Shown piece after piece: positions 23,118 to 34,900 of a stretch of 64,000 nt of DNA. Source of the DNA: Theocolax elegans (lineage: Eukaryota > Arthropoda > Insecta > Hymenoptera > Cerocephalidae); contig CM047427.1 of assembly GCA_026168455.1 (NCBI GenBank), forward strand, positions 86,272,670 through 86,336,669, given 5' to 3'. Below the pieces are notes generated by a model. The model made no database searches, had not been told where the DNA came from, and saw only the letters and a program-made list of their open reading frames with translations. Made by a program: the position numbers and the translations under genes. Every line of letters starts with the position of its first letter. The first letter of the stretch is position 1.

Positions 23118-25274
23118 AACAGAATTATGGCATTATTTATTTAATTTATATAAAAACTATGTAAATAAATATTTTATAAAAATTAAAGAATATTTTTTCG
23201 GTTTATGCGATAGAGCGACGACTACTTTAAAATAGTTAATTATGTGTACGTTTTTCTTAAGTTAAAATAAACTAAAACTGACAATTAAAATTGAAAAATG
23301 TGTTTGATCATTATTCTTTCGGCAAACGAATGTTCGGCAAGTTCGGTATAACGAGAAAATGAGTGAAGGCTGGACTGAGTGAATATAATAGCGTGATTCT
23401 TGATCCGCAGCGAATTGAAATTCGACGCGCGATCATCAGAGAGTGCGCGCGAATGTTGCTCGCATTACGCTCTACCTAATGTATATATATCTATCTAGAA
23501 GAGGGGGAGTTTGCTCTTGACGGCACGCGCCGAAGAGATAAACTCCAAACAATACCGGGAATCGTCATTATTCTTAAGAGAGCTCGGCCGCGATAGATTG
23601 AATCGTGCCGATCTTAGCGGCCACGTGCCGAGTACCGTGCCACTGACAGGCCCGGCTTGCCTTTCGATCCGCTCTTTCCAAGGAGACAAAAGACCACCTC
23701 GGGAAATTAAAGTTCAGAGTTACCCACAAAATAAATCTATGCAGTTTTTTTCAGGCGTCGTCGTTCTTGCTCCAAAAATCGGAAGCGCATTCACCGGCGC
23801 CCCTAGTATACGGTCGACTTGACAAGTGAATAGGAGTTTGCAGTTCTAGTGATTCGTGAACCCGATTACGCGAACGTGGCTGCTTCCTTTAGGCCCCTGG
23901 AGTTTCGAGGAGATCGATCAGTAGGAAATCCTATAAGCGAACTCGAAAGTCATCCTGATATCTTTCCCGTGATTGCCTTGCTCATTTAATACTAAATAAT
24001 TATTTGTTTATTTAATTACTGGTCATTTATATATTGGATTTTATGATTTCGTGATTTCGTATTTCTATTGAAGAAAACACACATTGAACAATATTAATAT
24101 AATATATTTAAACATAAATTTAATTAAATATTTGAAAAAAGGTTTTGTCGATATTAATGAAAAAACCATTTAATTACGCAGCGACATTTCGATGGTCATC
24201 CTCCATTCTCATCAGGACTATATACCTTTACAATTAATTTGGAATAAAATGAAATATTTTTAATTAAATATTTTATCAAATTCATTCCAACAAAGAAAAT
24301 GTATGAAAACATTTTAAAACCATAAAACTAGAGACATTTGATGCAAGAAATAATTCCTCCATTCAAGAACGAAGAACGATCTAGTCTTTGAAACATTAAA
24401 TTGTTCAAGTGAAATTCCATCAAGATGCACAATGAAATTTTTAAGATTCGCGATAATCGATGGTCAAGTACACGTTAAAGTACGCGCATTCCATAAAAGC
24501 TCTTCCCACGATCAGGAAGAGAGGTGTATCGAATTTCCAGGTGACCCGATAGCTGACACGCGGCTATCACACGGTCAGGGGTCAGGGAAGAGCGTTGTTA
24601 ATCCGTTGACGGGTTACAATGATTTTGGAACGAATCAATCGAAGACGTGCTCGTCGTGGATCAGCAATATCTTACTTTTACCTGCCTGGATTCCTAGTTC
24701 GCGCATTGTCCTCACTCGAAAAAGTTATCCACAAAAAGTACAAAGTGTCAGTGACGCACGAAGAGAGTTAACTCATCCTCTCTTGTCATTTTCTTAGAGG
24801 TGCAACGGGCTTTTGGTATATGTTAATATCATATTCTAATGTCTTATGCAATCAACAGGAAATTGATAAAAATTTAATACTAAATAACCACTATAGTGGT
24901 AGATACATTTTTTACTACATGCTTATCAAAATTTTAAAAAATTAATAAATCATATGGTGAAAAGAAAAAACTTATTATTTACTAATAATCATTCTGTAAT
25001 TATTTGTTTGTTTAAATAAAGTCATATAGAAAAGATTATCCGTCGGTCTGGGAACTCAGAGAATTTTCACGAACAAGTCAATTTTGCGGCTGCTGTAGTC
25101 AGGATTAAGTTAAACCGAGAGAAATCGAGCGACACGACTAGGATGAACTCGGGTCAAGTTCTCGCGCGTCAAAACAATAAAGGACCAATGGGGTTCGATT
25201 TGTCGTGGCCTCTTGAGTAGCGTACCGAATATAATGATCAAGCGCATCATCCAAGAGCAACATACTTTATCAAT
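23118..25274. other. Unique segment with two CpG-rich islands, no gene
   Basis: AT-rich, with CpG-rich islands at about 23340-23950 and 24430-24800. Both islands are open in long frames (23511-23822 plus, 103 codons; 24432-24797 plus, 121 codons), the first overlapped by an antisense frame. Neither peptide resembles a family I know and there is no convincing splice structure. They may be regulatory islands or unrecognised exons. Confidence 0.5.
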
Positions 25275-25296
25275 GGGTGGGAAGGGAGGGGGCGGG
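25275..25296 (+). other. Canonical G-quadruplex motif
   Basis: Five G-runs with very short loops: GGGT GGGAA GGGA GGGGGC GGG, within a purine-rich stretch that continues to about 25325. Loops of 1-2 nt are those expected for a stable parallel quadruplex in DNA, or in RNA if transcribed from the plus strand. It lies in a CpG-rich island (about 25050-25450) with no recognised gene. Confidence 0.85.
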
Positions 25297-26391
25297 CGAT
25301 GGAAGAGACGAGGGGGAGAGAGAAATGCGATGGTTCACACGCGAAATCACGTCGGTATTGTTACAATTACGTAATGCGATGCACCCCTGCGTGCGAGATC
25401 CACGAACCTGCATGGCACACGACTGATGCTGCACAACCGTTTTTAGGCATGTGTTGTATTACTAACGGTTAAAAGTATTTCGCAGGATGGAATAGTAGAT
25501 AAGAATGCATTATTGGATATATGAATAGAAAATGGTTTAATGGTTTTTCTATTCTGCACACTGACAAAAAAGGTTTAATAAAAATTTTACTGTATTGCTA
25601 TATAGTAAGATTTGTGATATACTTGAACTATTATAGAATTTTGATTAAACCCTAGTAGAAGTCAAAGATATATTCAAATGGTTTCGACTGATTTTAAATT
25701 GTCAATCAATTCAATTTATCCTAGAGTATCTTATAGTAAATTCTAAAACGTGCGCAGTAATTTTTGTTAAAAACTATGTTTGTTATAATTGCACTATGAA
25801 CATGCAAATATTTGTTATGAAATCTTATAATTAATATTAAACTATTTTTCTGAATATATACTTGTGTTCGGTCAAAATATAAAATTAATTAATAATATAG
25901 ATATAAATTATTGCGTGGATTAAATAAGTATAATTAATTCAAAGGTGTACTGGATTAAATGATTATAAATGTTGCTATCTTATGTATATTAAATAACAAA
26001 AATTAATTAATATAATACTGTTTTGTAATAATATTTTTATATAGTCAATGCTTTGCAGTTAAAAAAATAAAAAGTAATATTGAGGGTTAGCTGGAAAGTC
26101 GCGAAACAATAAAGTGTAGATATAATAATCGTTATTTCTCCCCGCAACAAATGAATATATATCTCCGTTCTCCGAGTCGGTTAAATGTATTCTTCTCTCG
26201 TCGATAAACGAAATAGAACGTTTTGGCGGCGTACGCAATCTGCGTTGGGCAAACTGTTATCTTAGGTACCACAAAGCAATGATCCATCTATAACGACCTC
26301 GTCATCCCTCGAAATTGGATTCGTGCACATCGAAATGACATAAACCAATCGGTACACATCCTCCCACAGTAGGAAAACACAGTAAAGTGCC
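25297..26391. other. Unique AT-rich segment
   Basis: The first 150 bp complete the CpG-rich island; from about 25450 to 26080 the DNA is very AT-rich with no open frame of note. A small hairpin (10-bp stem GAATAGAAAA at 25523-25532 with its complement at 25545-25554) is present. From 26080 GC rises again. No gene was recognised. Confidence 0.6.
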
Positions 26392-26417
26392 GGTGCACGT
26401 TCGCGCGAACGTGCACC
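26392..26417. other. Perfect 26-bp palindrome
   Basis: The half site GGTGCACGTTCGC is followed with no spacer by its exact reverse complement, and symmetry stops on both sides. The arrangement could bind a dimeric factor (the outer GTGCAC and inner CACG resemble E-box-like cores) or extrude a cruciform. A (TA)8 tract follows at 26441-26457. No role is known. Confidence 0.9.
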
Positions 26418-26740
26418 CGAAAATGATGTATACTCGCACGTATATATATATATATATAGGCATTATCTGGAAGCTTATGCTTTCTCGCCCATGGGAACCG
26501 GTAATGAGATGGTGGTCACGGCTTCCCACTCTCTGATCGGGGGTGGACGAGCGAGAGTGGAACCCGAGAGAAGGGGGATATATACGGGCGCGGGGGTGAC
26601 TCGTGAGACCGGACCCCCCAGGGCCATTGTCAACACCGGCAATATGCTAGTGATCGGCGCGTGCGCCCCCGTTGGACCTGTGGGAACTGCGAGTTTTCTA
26701 TTATCTCTGCGGATGCTGCGTGAAGAATTGCTGGTACCGA

Positions 26741-26772
26741 GGTGGAAGGGTGGAAGGGTGGAAGGGTGGGAG
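26741..26772 (+). repeat. 8-bp minisatellite with G-quadruplex potential
   Basis: Four tandem units of GGTGGAAG, the last one GGTGGGAG. The run contains GGG-TGGAA-GGG-TGGAA-GGG-T-GGG, which meets the usual quadruplex pattern. The 138-codon frame that crosses it (26491-26907) and two other overlapping frames are inflated by this repeat and are not accepted as genes. Confidence 0.92.
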
Positions 26773-28174
26773 TGTACACCAACTCGTCAACGCGAACCAC
26801 TGTTTGCTTCGACGAGGTGCTTTCGAGGGTCTTACTTTCAAAACCATACTACCACTGGATCTCAAAGTCAATTCTATTGTCTCTACCGAGCATACGTTTT
26901 TTTTTAGTTAAGCGTCGCGTGTTAGAAGCGTGGGACTACTGCATTTTCGGGGAAAAAATTCCGTGGAATCTGGAGATTGTATGGATATACCTATATTGCA
27001 TTAAATAATTAGGAAAATTTGGTGAAGGTGTGTAATGGAGTTGTCGGCACTTAACACTGAATAAATACAACGAACAAACGTAACTGTAACACGTTGCGTT
27101 GCAGCATCGAATCATCACCCGTCACACGAGTTTGGACGGGATATACACACTAGCGCCTGAAGGCGAAAGGCGATTTGTAGCTTCGTAATGATGTATATAC
27201 GAGAGCAACGAAATCAAAGCCAGAAATCTTAGGGTTCACATAAATGCCTTCCCTCTCGGTCTTGCTGACTGACGCGAGCACTAAATAATCGGAATGCCCG
27301 CAGAGCCGGCGACTGTTACGACTTCTCTCTTCCTCTCTCGCGAAGGAGCCTCGCACAATTCAATGAGTATAAATTAATTCAGCTCGTTAGAGAACCCAGT
27401 CTGCGCCAGGTCCTTGCCACAAGAGAAAAAGAGAGGAGGTAAGGAACTCGTGGCTATATACGTGTGTGCGGTTTTCATCCCGGACAATGCCTCTGGTATA
27501 CATTTAATACCTCCGTATCTTTAATTATTAAAAGAGAAAGTTCTATTTGATACATTTTTTTACCCGTTCGTTATTCAAATCGTAATGAGCGCAGCGTTAT
27601 CATTATATTCTGATAGATATCGTCAAATGTAACGTGTAGTGCAACTATTAAACAGTAATAAAATCAAATTTATAATCGCTTAAAGACAAGTTGAAATAAA
27701 TAATTGTACGATTGTGTTAATTAAATCGATAAACGCTTCCTAATTATAAAGTATATCGGAATTTAAAATCGTACGCGCCTTTATCGTAAAGTTATACGGA
27801 ATAAATATAAATGAACGGATTTATTTATTACGTATCGGTTATCAAAACACAAGGAAATCTAATTATCACACCGTCAGTGAACTGTTTGTCATCTTTCAAT
27901 AAAAAGAAGCTTCATCATCGAGATCGACTCGATACCTGTGCAACCTCTCAAGTTACCCAATTAAAACGAACGTTCGAACGTGCATAATTCAACGCACTCC
28001 TCTATCGTCGATCGGTGTAATTCCTCTCTTCTGTAGTTATACGGAGACACGTTCAGCGTAGTATAAACACATTCGACGGTATGAAAATCCACGCTCGTAA
28101 TCCAGCTCTCGGGTCATATTATCAGATTAATTAGCCGCGCTTACGCGTGTATATACCAGAGAGCCAGAGAGGTA

Positions 28175-28206
<32 letters not shown>

Positions 28207-31200
28207 TCGTTCGCGATCTCGATTCGTGCCTATTATATAGACCGCGGCGCCGCTAATGAAGTCGTATTAATTAAAAATTAATGCTTAACAGCTTGCTGAC
28301 AAGGAGCTTTCTATACGCGAAACGCGATACGTATATCGCGTATTTCTTTTTTGCTTTTTTTGCGATACAGTCAGATGCGTCGCATGGATAGCGATGACGC
28401 AGAACGAGATCAGCACGATTTTGAATCGGTTTTGTTTATACTTCTCGGAGATCGGGTGGTGCGCCGACGCGTACTTAAGATTCTCCTATACTTGTAGTTT
28501 ATTTTTGAAAAAAGAGGCACACAGACTGAAAGAATCCCCGGGTGAAGTATTTATTACTGTTTTGTCAGCACGTGCTAGTCACTTGCTTTTACAAAAAATT
28601 ATATAGAGATGTTTTTCCGTATCCGATGATAAATTAACTACAAAATTAATAAATGGAAGTTTGTTAAATTTTGCGGGTATGTATCTATTTTTTATTGATA
28701 TATCTATATATACAATACTAAATAAAATAAATGCACTCGTGCTGCACGAAAAAGAAAAAGTGAACGATAAGAACTGTAATAATATTAACATTTCAATAGC
28801 CGAAAGTAATATCGTTCGATCGCACTGTACACCCAAGAATTATTAAGAGCATAAATTTACGCGATAAAACATTCGGATAAAATAACGTTTATCGGTTAAT
28901 ATTTATTACTCGTTGTCTTTCACACTTTCTTAAATATTCCGCTCGGGCGTAACAGAATATAACTTGTATTACGCACTCTCGAGTTGAAAATCGAGCTCGA
29001 TGTAAAACGAAGTGGAGGAGAATGGAAGGTCAGAAATCGCATTAGAGCAATTAAATCGGCGAAGATATCGACATAGAGACACAAAGCGAGCAAGTCGACG
29101 ACTAAATTCAGAGCTGCTACTGACCCTCGACAATGTACACGCGACTTTCGCTGGGCACGCGCCACCGGTCCCCCTATTACCGATAATGGCTGCGATTCCA
29201 AGGGATTCAATAGCTCGTCCTTGCTATAATTGCAACTCGTTACCTAGCTAACGAGCTCGTTCTTTCATATATCTGTGTGCACGTTATACATATACGAAGC
29301 TTCTCTTTTCTCTCGCTTACTTCTCGATACCAGTGGAAACGTCGCGACGTATGCTAATTTTAAGGATTGCTAACTCGATCGAAAATTTCTTGTATCTTGG
29401 CTTGTATTTCGCTTGTATTACGTTACGTTTTGTTGTAAATGATTGGCTGCTTTGCTCGGAATATTTACTGAAATTATGTATTTAACCTGAAACTGGTGAA
29501 CTATGTTTTTAAGACAACAGCTGATCCTCTCTGATTCTTATGCAATAATTTAATACAAGAAAGTAACGACGAACTTTCCCAATTATAAATATAAAAAATT
29601 AACTATCGTAAGCACTACGAATTGAGCAACACTAAATATACAATTTTATCTAGTCAATTTTTTAAATATATTTATTATAATATGTTATACACAAAATCCA
29701 CTATTTTTTAAATAATTAAATCCATTATAAAAACAATTAATTACTACGTAAAATAAAAAATATAAACAATTATACAGTTTTAGTTACAATATAAGTTTAA
29801 TAATAATCGAAATGTGGGTAGAATAACAGTAACGGTTAATTTGAATTACACTGCAGTCGAATGTCGTACTAAAGCCGTTCAATTAAAAAATATCAAAAAT
29901 ATATATATAACAAAAAGTAAGATCGACGTATAATCACCGAATAATTTTCAAGAGAGTCTTAATTTATTACATTGCGATTTAGTTTCTCGAAGGTAGGCCG
30001 TAAATTTCCGATACAACAATTGTTTCTACGTCGAATCTTTTACGATCAGTCCGATTTCATACGGTGCCATTAATGTTCCATAAAATCAATGTATTCGTCG
30101 AATAAAACGCGATCACATCTTGCCACTCGAGATACCGTTAACCCTCGGCAGCCATTATTTTTTTTCCAGGAAGCATGAAATATCAAGCGGTCGAACGGTT
30201 GAACTTTGCCGATCACAATAAAATTCGCCCCAGTTAAAGTATCTCTTGATTATCGTAGTCGTGGGAGAAGTCACTTTTGTAAAGAAACCCTGGAAAACAC
30301 GAGAAAAAGTACTTGCAAAATGTCTCATCTCGGTGTATTCGTATTTTCCCACAGGTGATGGGATCCACCTCCCCCTACGAGTTTCACCCTCTCGAAAGCA
30401 TATGTTTCGGCGCAACTCCCCCATGAGATTCGCAGCCTCCCACCCTCCACGGTAATAAAACCGAGTGTATACTTTAATTTCCAAAGCGGGCTACGTGTAC
30501 CCACACCAGCTATGACAAGTCGTTGAGTAATCTGTTTTCCCTGCGTGTTTCGAGTGTAACGAGATAATCTGGTGGCTCAACAGTATCTACGTCATTTTTC
30601 TTTTCATGGGGATTTATGAATCGGGTGCGTGCGCTCATTAGCTGCATTTGCGTAATTTCTAACTATGTTTATTATTTATCAACCTGGAAAATTAATAGAA
30701 CGTTGGTGTTTATTTATTCACGGTAAATATTAAACGTTTATACATTTTTATTACTAATTTATTTTAGATAATTATGCATTTTAAGCCATACTTGATATAT
30801 TTAATTGGTACCGTTATACCACTGGTGTTTGATCTCCAACTATTTATTCATTTTTATTTATTTTATCGTACACTTTGTGATGACGAAATTTTTAACAAGC
30901 AGGCAACAGGCAGGTATTAAAATTCTAGAGCAATTTGTTTAAAAATCAATTGGATATCTTTTATTATCTTGTTTTAATAACAGGGGATAATCGATGTATC
31001 CGTTTGTAATTTTAGAATAATTTAATACGTTGTTATGCTATAAAGCGGCCAGAAAAATTTATTTAGAAATTTCCAAAATATTTAATAATTTAAAATTATT
31101 AATGACGCGTGTTTTAAATAATGCATAATTAATTTTCTGTAACGACGTGAATAATGTATGTGCATATTTTTATAAAAGAAATAGTACAAAAAATGTTATT

Positions 31201-31960
31201 TGTACTTAACGTACGGACCATAATATCATCAACGTAACATCCTCAGCCTCCATATTCTCTCGTGTCCATCTTACTGTCGTTTAACTAAGCAATTTGTTCT
31301 TTTCCGCTTATTTGTGAAACCAATGTTTCTTTCTCTCTTTCTCTTTCGCCCGTTCTTTCTGTCGAAAATTAGAGCGATGCGATTGCCGCTCATACCCCAG
31401 CGGTAAGTAGTTTCTTGCCTATTTGTCTGTAAACGAATTGCAAGAGCACTGATGACGTTCAAGTAAATGAGATCTACTGCGGTCATGGAGGATTTCCACG
31501 AGCGAGGATTATTAAGTGTATAATGAACAAGAGATTAACAGCGCTGGTCATTCTAAAAATTTGCTTTTCAAATTAAGTGTTACGGGGCTAGTGAATATAT
31601 ATTTTTAAACTACATTTCACTTGATTTCTTTTATTTTATAAATGACTGACGGCTATTGAATATAAACTATAAATCATTCTAGTTAACCTGTTATTTCAAT
31701 TGAAAATTCACAATCTGGTTTTCAAAAATGTGGTTTTGAATGTAAAAAGAAAATGTTAAATAATCGTAAAAAACAAAGAAGAATCCTCTTGACAATGTTG
31801 CTATTGGCACTTAAAATAGCATTAACAATCTTGTTTGTTCAACAGGCAATATCTGCCGATCACTGTTCGGCATTAAACGCCGGGATAATTTGATCATTCG
31901 TCGGTAAATTATAACGACTGAAGGGTACTCCGGAAGAGAAAGAGTGGTGCGAGAGGGAAT
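26773..31960. other. Unique segment, AT-rich with CpG-rich islands, no gene
   Basis: CpG-richer parts at about 27120-27360, 28140-28260, 28970-29230, 30140-30480; the rest is AT-rich. A (GA)n tract lies at 28178-28206 and is followed by a short hairpin, GAGATCG-TTCG-CGATCTC (28203-28220). Open frames are all under 110 codons and unrecognised. I found no mobile element or RNA gene. Confidence 0.6.
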
Positions 31961-31986
31961 GAGAGAGAGAGAGAGAGAGAGAGAGT
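31961..31986. repeat. (GA)13 microsatellite
   Basis: Uninterrupted GA units at the start of a CpG-rich island (31920-32260). Confidence 0.95.
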
Positions 31987-34900
31987 ACGAGAAAGAACCG
32001 AGTGAAACTCAGGTACACGGCTGCCGCGTAACATAATAATCATTAATAATCAGGCTCTTAAGATTCGCCGGACACGCGAAAGAGAAGCTCTCGAGAAACC
32101 CCCCCTGGTCCGAGTCTAATCGTCCCTAGACGAAAAAACAAAACGAGAGACGACGTTGGTTGCAGGGATATAGAAGCGGTTCCCTGAATTATATACGTAC
32201 CTCCGAGTGGACTCACAAATCTCTCATTCTCTTGCTCTTCCTGGCTGCACAAAACTTATATATCCCGTTGGTAGTTGGTACATATACGTACTATATATGT
32301 ATATACAATCACGTAGCTATATGGATCATTCCACTCCTCATTATATAGCTTTAAAATTTTAATTACGCCTAGGAAAATTAATGTTAGGTTAGTTAGGCTT
32401 AGGCGTACAGGTAAACTAATGTTACTCGAAGTCAATCCTAATTATTGTAAGTAATTTTGTTTTCACTGCGCGTAGAGGTGTACTGCGGGATTTTGATCGA
32501 AAAAAACTCTTGAAATGGAAACCTTTCATTAGAACTAAATTTATTCCGGGTTTTCGCAGTTACGTATATCTAGTTATCCCCGAGTGAAGATCTTCTACAG
32601 ACAATTTCTGGATCATTAAATCTGAAAATGATAAATATATAATTATCAAGATACGACTGTTTCATAAATAATATAAGCACCTACAAATGCTCATTGTATA
32701 AGAAATTGTCGTTCAATTTATTAATTAATTTAATAAATTACAATTCCTGTAAACTTATCGTACGCGTAACCGAAATTTCAAGTAATAATTAATGAAAAAT
32801 GTGAAATTGACGAAACCGTAGTATTCGCATCTTGCAACAGGAGCATCTCGAACGGAAAAGTCCATGTAGAGGAGCACATTAGCCGGACGACTAATCTTAA
32901 CTCGCGGACCGGTAATTACCGCGAAATGAATCATTCGACGTCCTCGCCAAGACGAGAAACTGAGCAACCAAGAGAAGCGGAAGGTGCTCGGAGAAAAGAA
33001 AGGCGCCCACCGCGCGTTACCGTATAAATCACTTGGAACGGTCTGCCTGCGTGGGTCCTTGCGCTTTCGAGGAAGCTCCGAGCTCGTCCTGCTCGATTAA
33101 TCCAAGATGACGAGTGAAATTAATAAGCTTGGCTCACCCGAAGTTATACTCTACCGTAATGCTAAATTTTTCATAAATATATCTTTCGACAAGTTTTGAA
33201 AATTAATATTAATATTAACATACTCTTCATTTATTTAATACGATAAGCTATATAGTTATAATTAAAATAAATGTCAATTGTGTAAGAACAAACAGTTTAA
33301 ATTTAACGCGTTACAGCTTCCCGAAGGCCAACACAATCTCTGTACGTGTAACAACGACAATCGTATTACGTACAACCAGATGGCTAAAGAAAATTTGTTC
33401 GATTAATGCCTCTTACAAGTTGATAATGCGTGGTGTAGCAACATTGTTGACCGTCGGTGGTTTTGACAAACGAGAAACTTCTTAGACATACCCAACTAGT
33501 GCATCGTTAAAGTACTAAACGTATACCTACGAAATTTATTATATCGTTCTTTATATACCGAGAAAACTCTCGTCATCATCCAGCAATCAATTAGTGTTTT
33601 TGGTATACCTTTCGTAATCCCTCGTACCTTCAACTGTATATTAACTTGAAAATTATGAATAATACGTTAGAGTTATGGGTAGTTCAAACAAAATGAGAGC
33701 ACAATACAATCGAAATAGAAAGTTAGGTATGAAACGTGTACGAAAGGTACGTACACTTCCAATGAAATTGATGAACATTTTCTTCGTACAAAACTAAATT
33801 AAAGTTAAACGAAGAATGAATTATAATAACCCTGCATTTTAAATATATTTCGATTTAAGCGAAACCTTTATTATGTAATATCAGCGTAGATATAACATGC
33901 ACGTCGATTAGAAAGACGAAGTATGTGTAGTTTATCGTGATTTATTTTTTTAATGTTATAAAATATTTTCTTTTTTTTAACTTACAATTTTTCAAAATAC
34001 CATTAAAAATTAAAAAATATAAGATACACTTTCGTATTACGTCTATTGTAAACATTAGTAAATTCATTATAAATTACGTACATATACAATTGTTCCTATA
34101 CAATTAAATATTCATATTATAACTATGATGATATCTATGTTAAATTATCGTAATTAACGAACAAAATAAAAGAGTTAATTGCAAAAATGAAAAACCCTTA
34201 GACGGGAAAAGCAAATTCGTATATAAATTACATCATAAACCAGGAGATCAGTTCTTAAAAAAAAGTATCATCTAAACCGTTCGACGTTATCGTAGCAAAG
34301 CCAATGTTATCGTTCACCCGTAAAATTGAAAAGAGAAGATACGAAGAAGCTCTGAAGCATGACCACGACCAGTGCACATCTCGTTTCACGAAGCAAGATC
34401 GAACGTTCCTTCGGCTGACTATATACGCATGCCATTTGTCTATCTTGGCATCGTTGACTTAGTCGCTCGATGACCCAAGGAGCTTAGTGGAAAATCGCGA
34501 GGAAATTTTTTTTTTCTTTTTCCATAGATTTTCTTACTAATATAAAGATATTCGAGGCACAAGCGTTTCGACTGTATATATATGATGTCTGAATACGTTG
34601 CACAATTAAAGACACCTTTTTACGGGGGCTACGTATTCATCCTATTTAATGGATGAAAAGTTGAAAATCTGGATTCGAGAATGCGTAGAATTTATAATGT
34701 ATGGGGCTTGTTAAAATTTTATGGCAATCCGGTTGGATTCATTTAGAATTTCAATATATTTACCGTTCCTTACTGTAATGAATTACAATATTAGTGCAGT
34801 ATGTTTGCAAACCGGTCAATAAATCATTGACTCGGACAAAAAAAGTAGACAAACTGTCAAAACAAAATCAATTGTTTTTGCATTATCAATAATGAATGTC

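Noticed and set aside
26491..26907. 138-codon frame as a gene
   Set aside because: Crosses the 8-bp minisatellite and two other frames are open over the same bases; no homology recognised.
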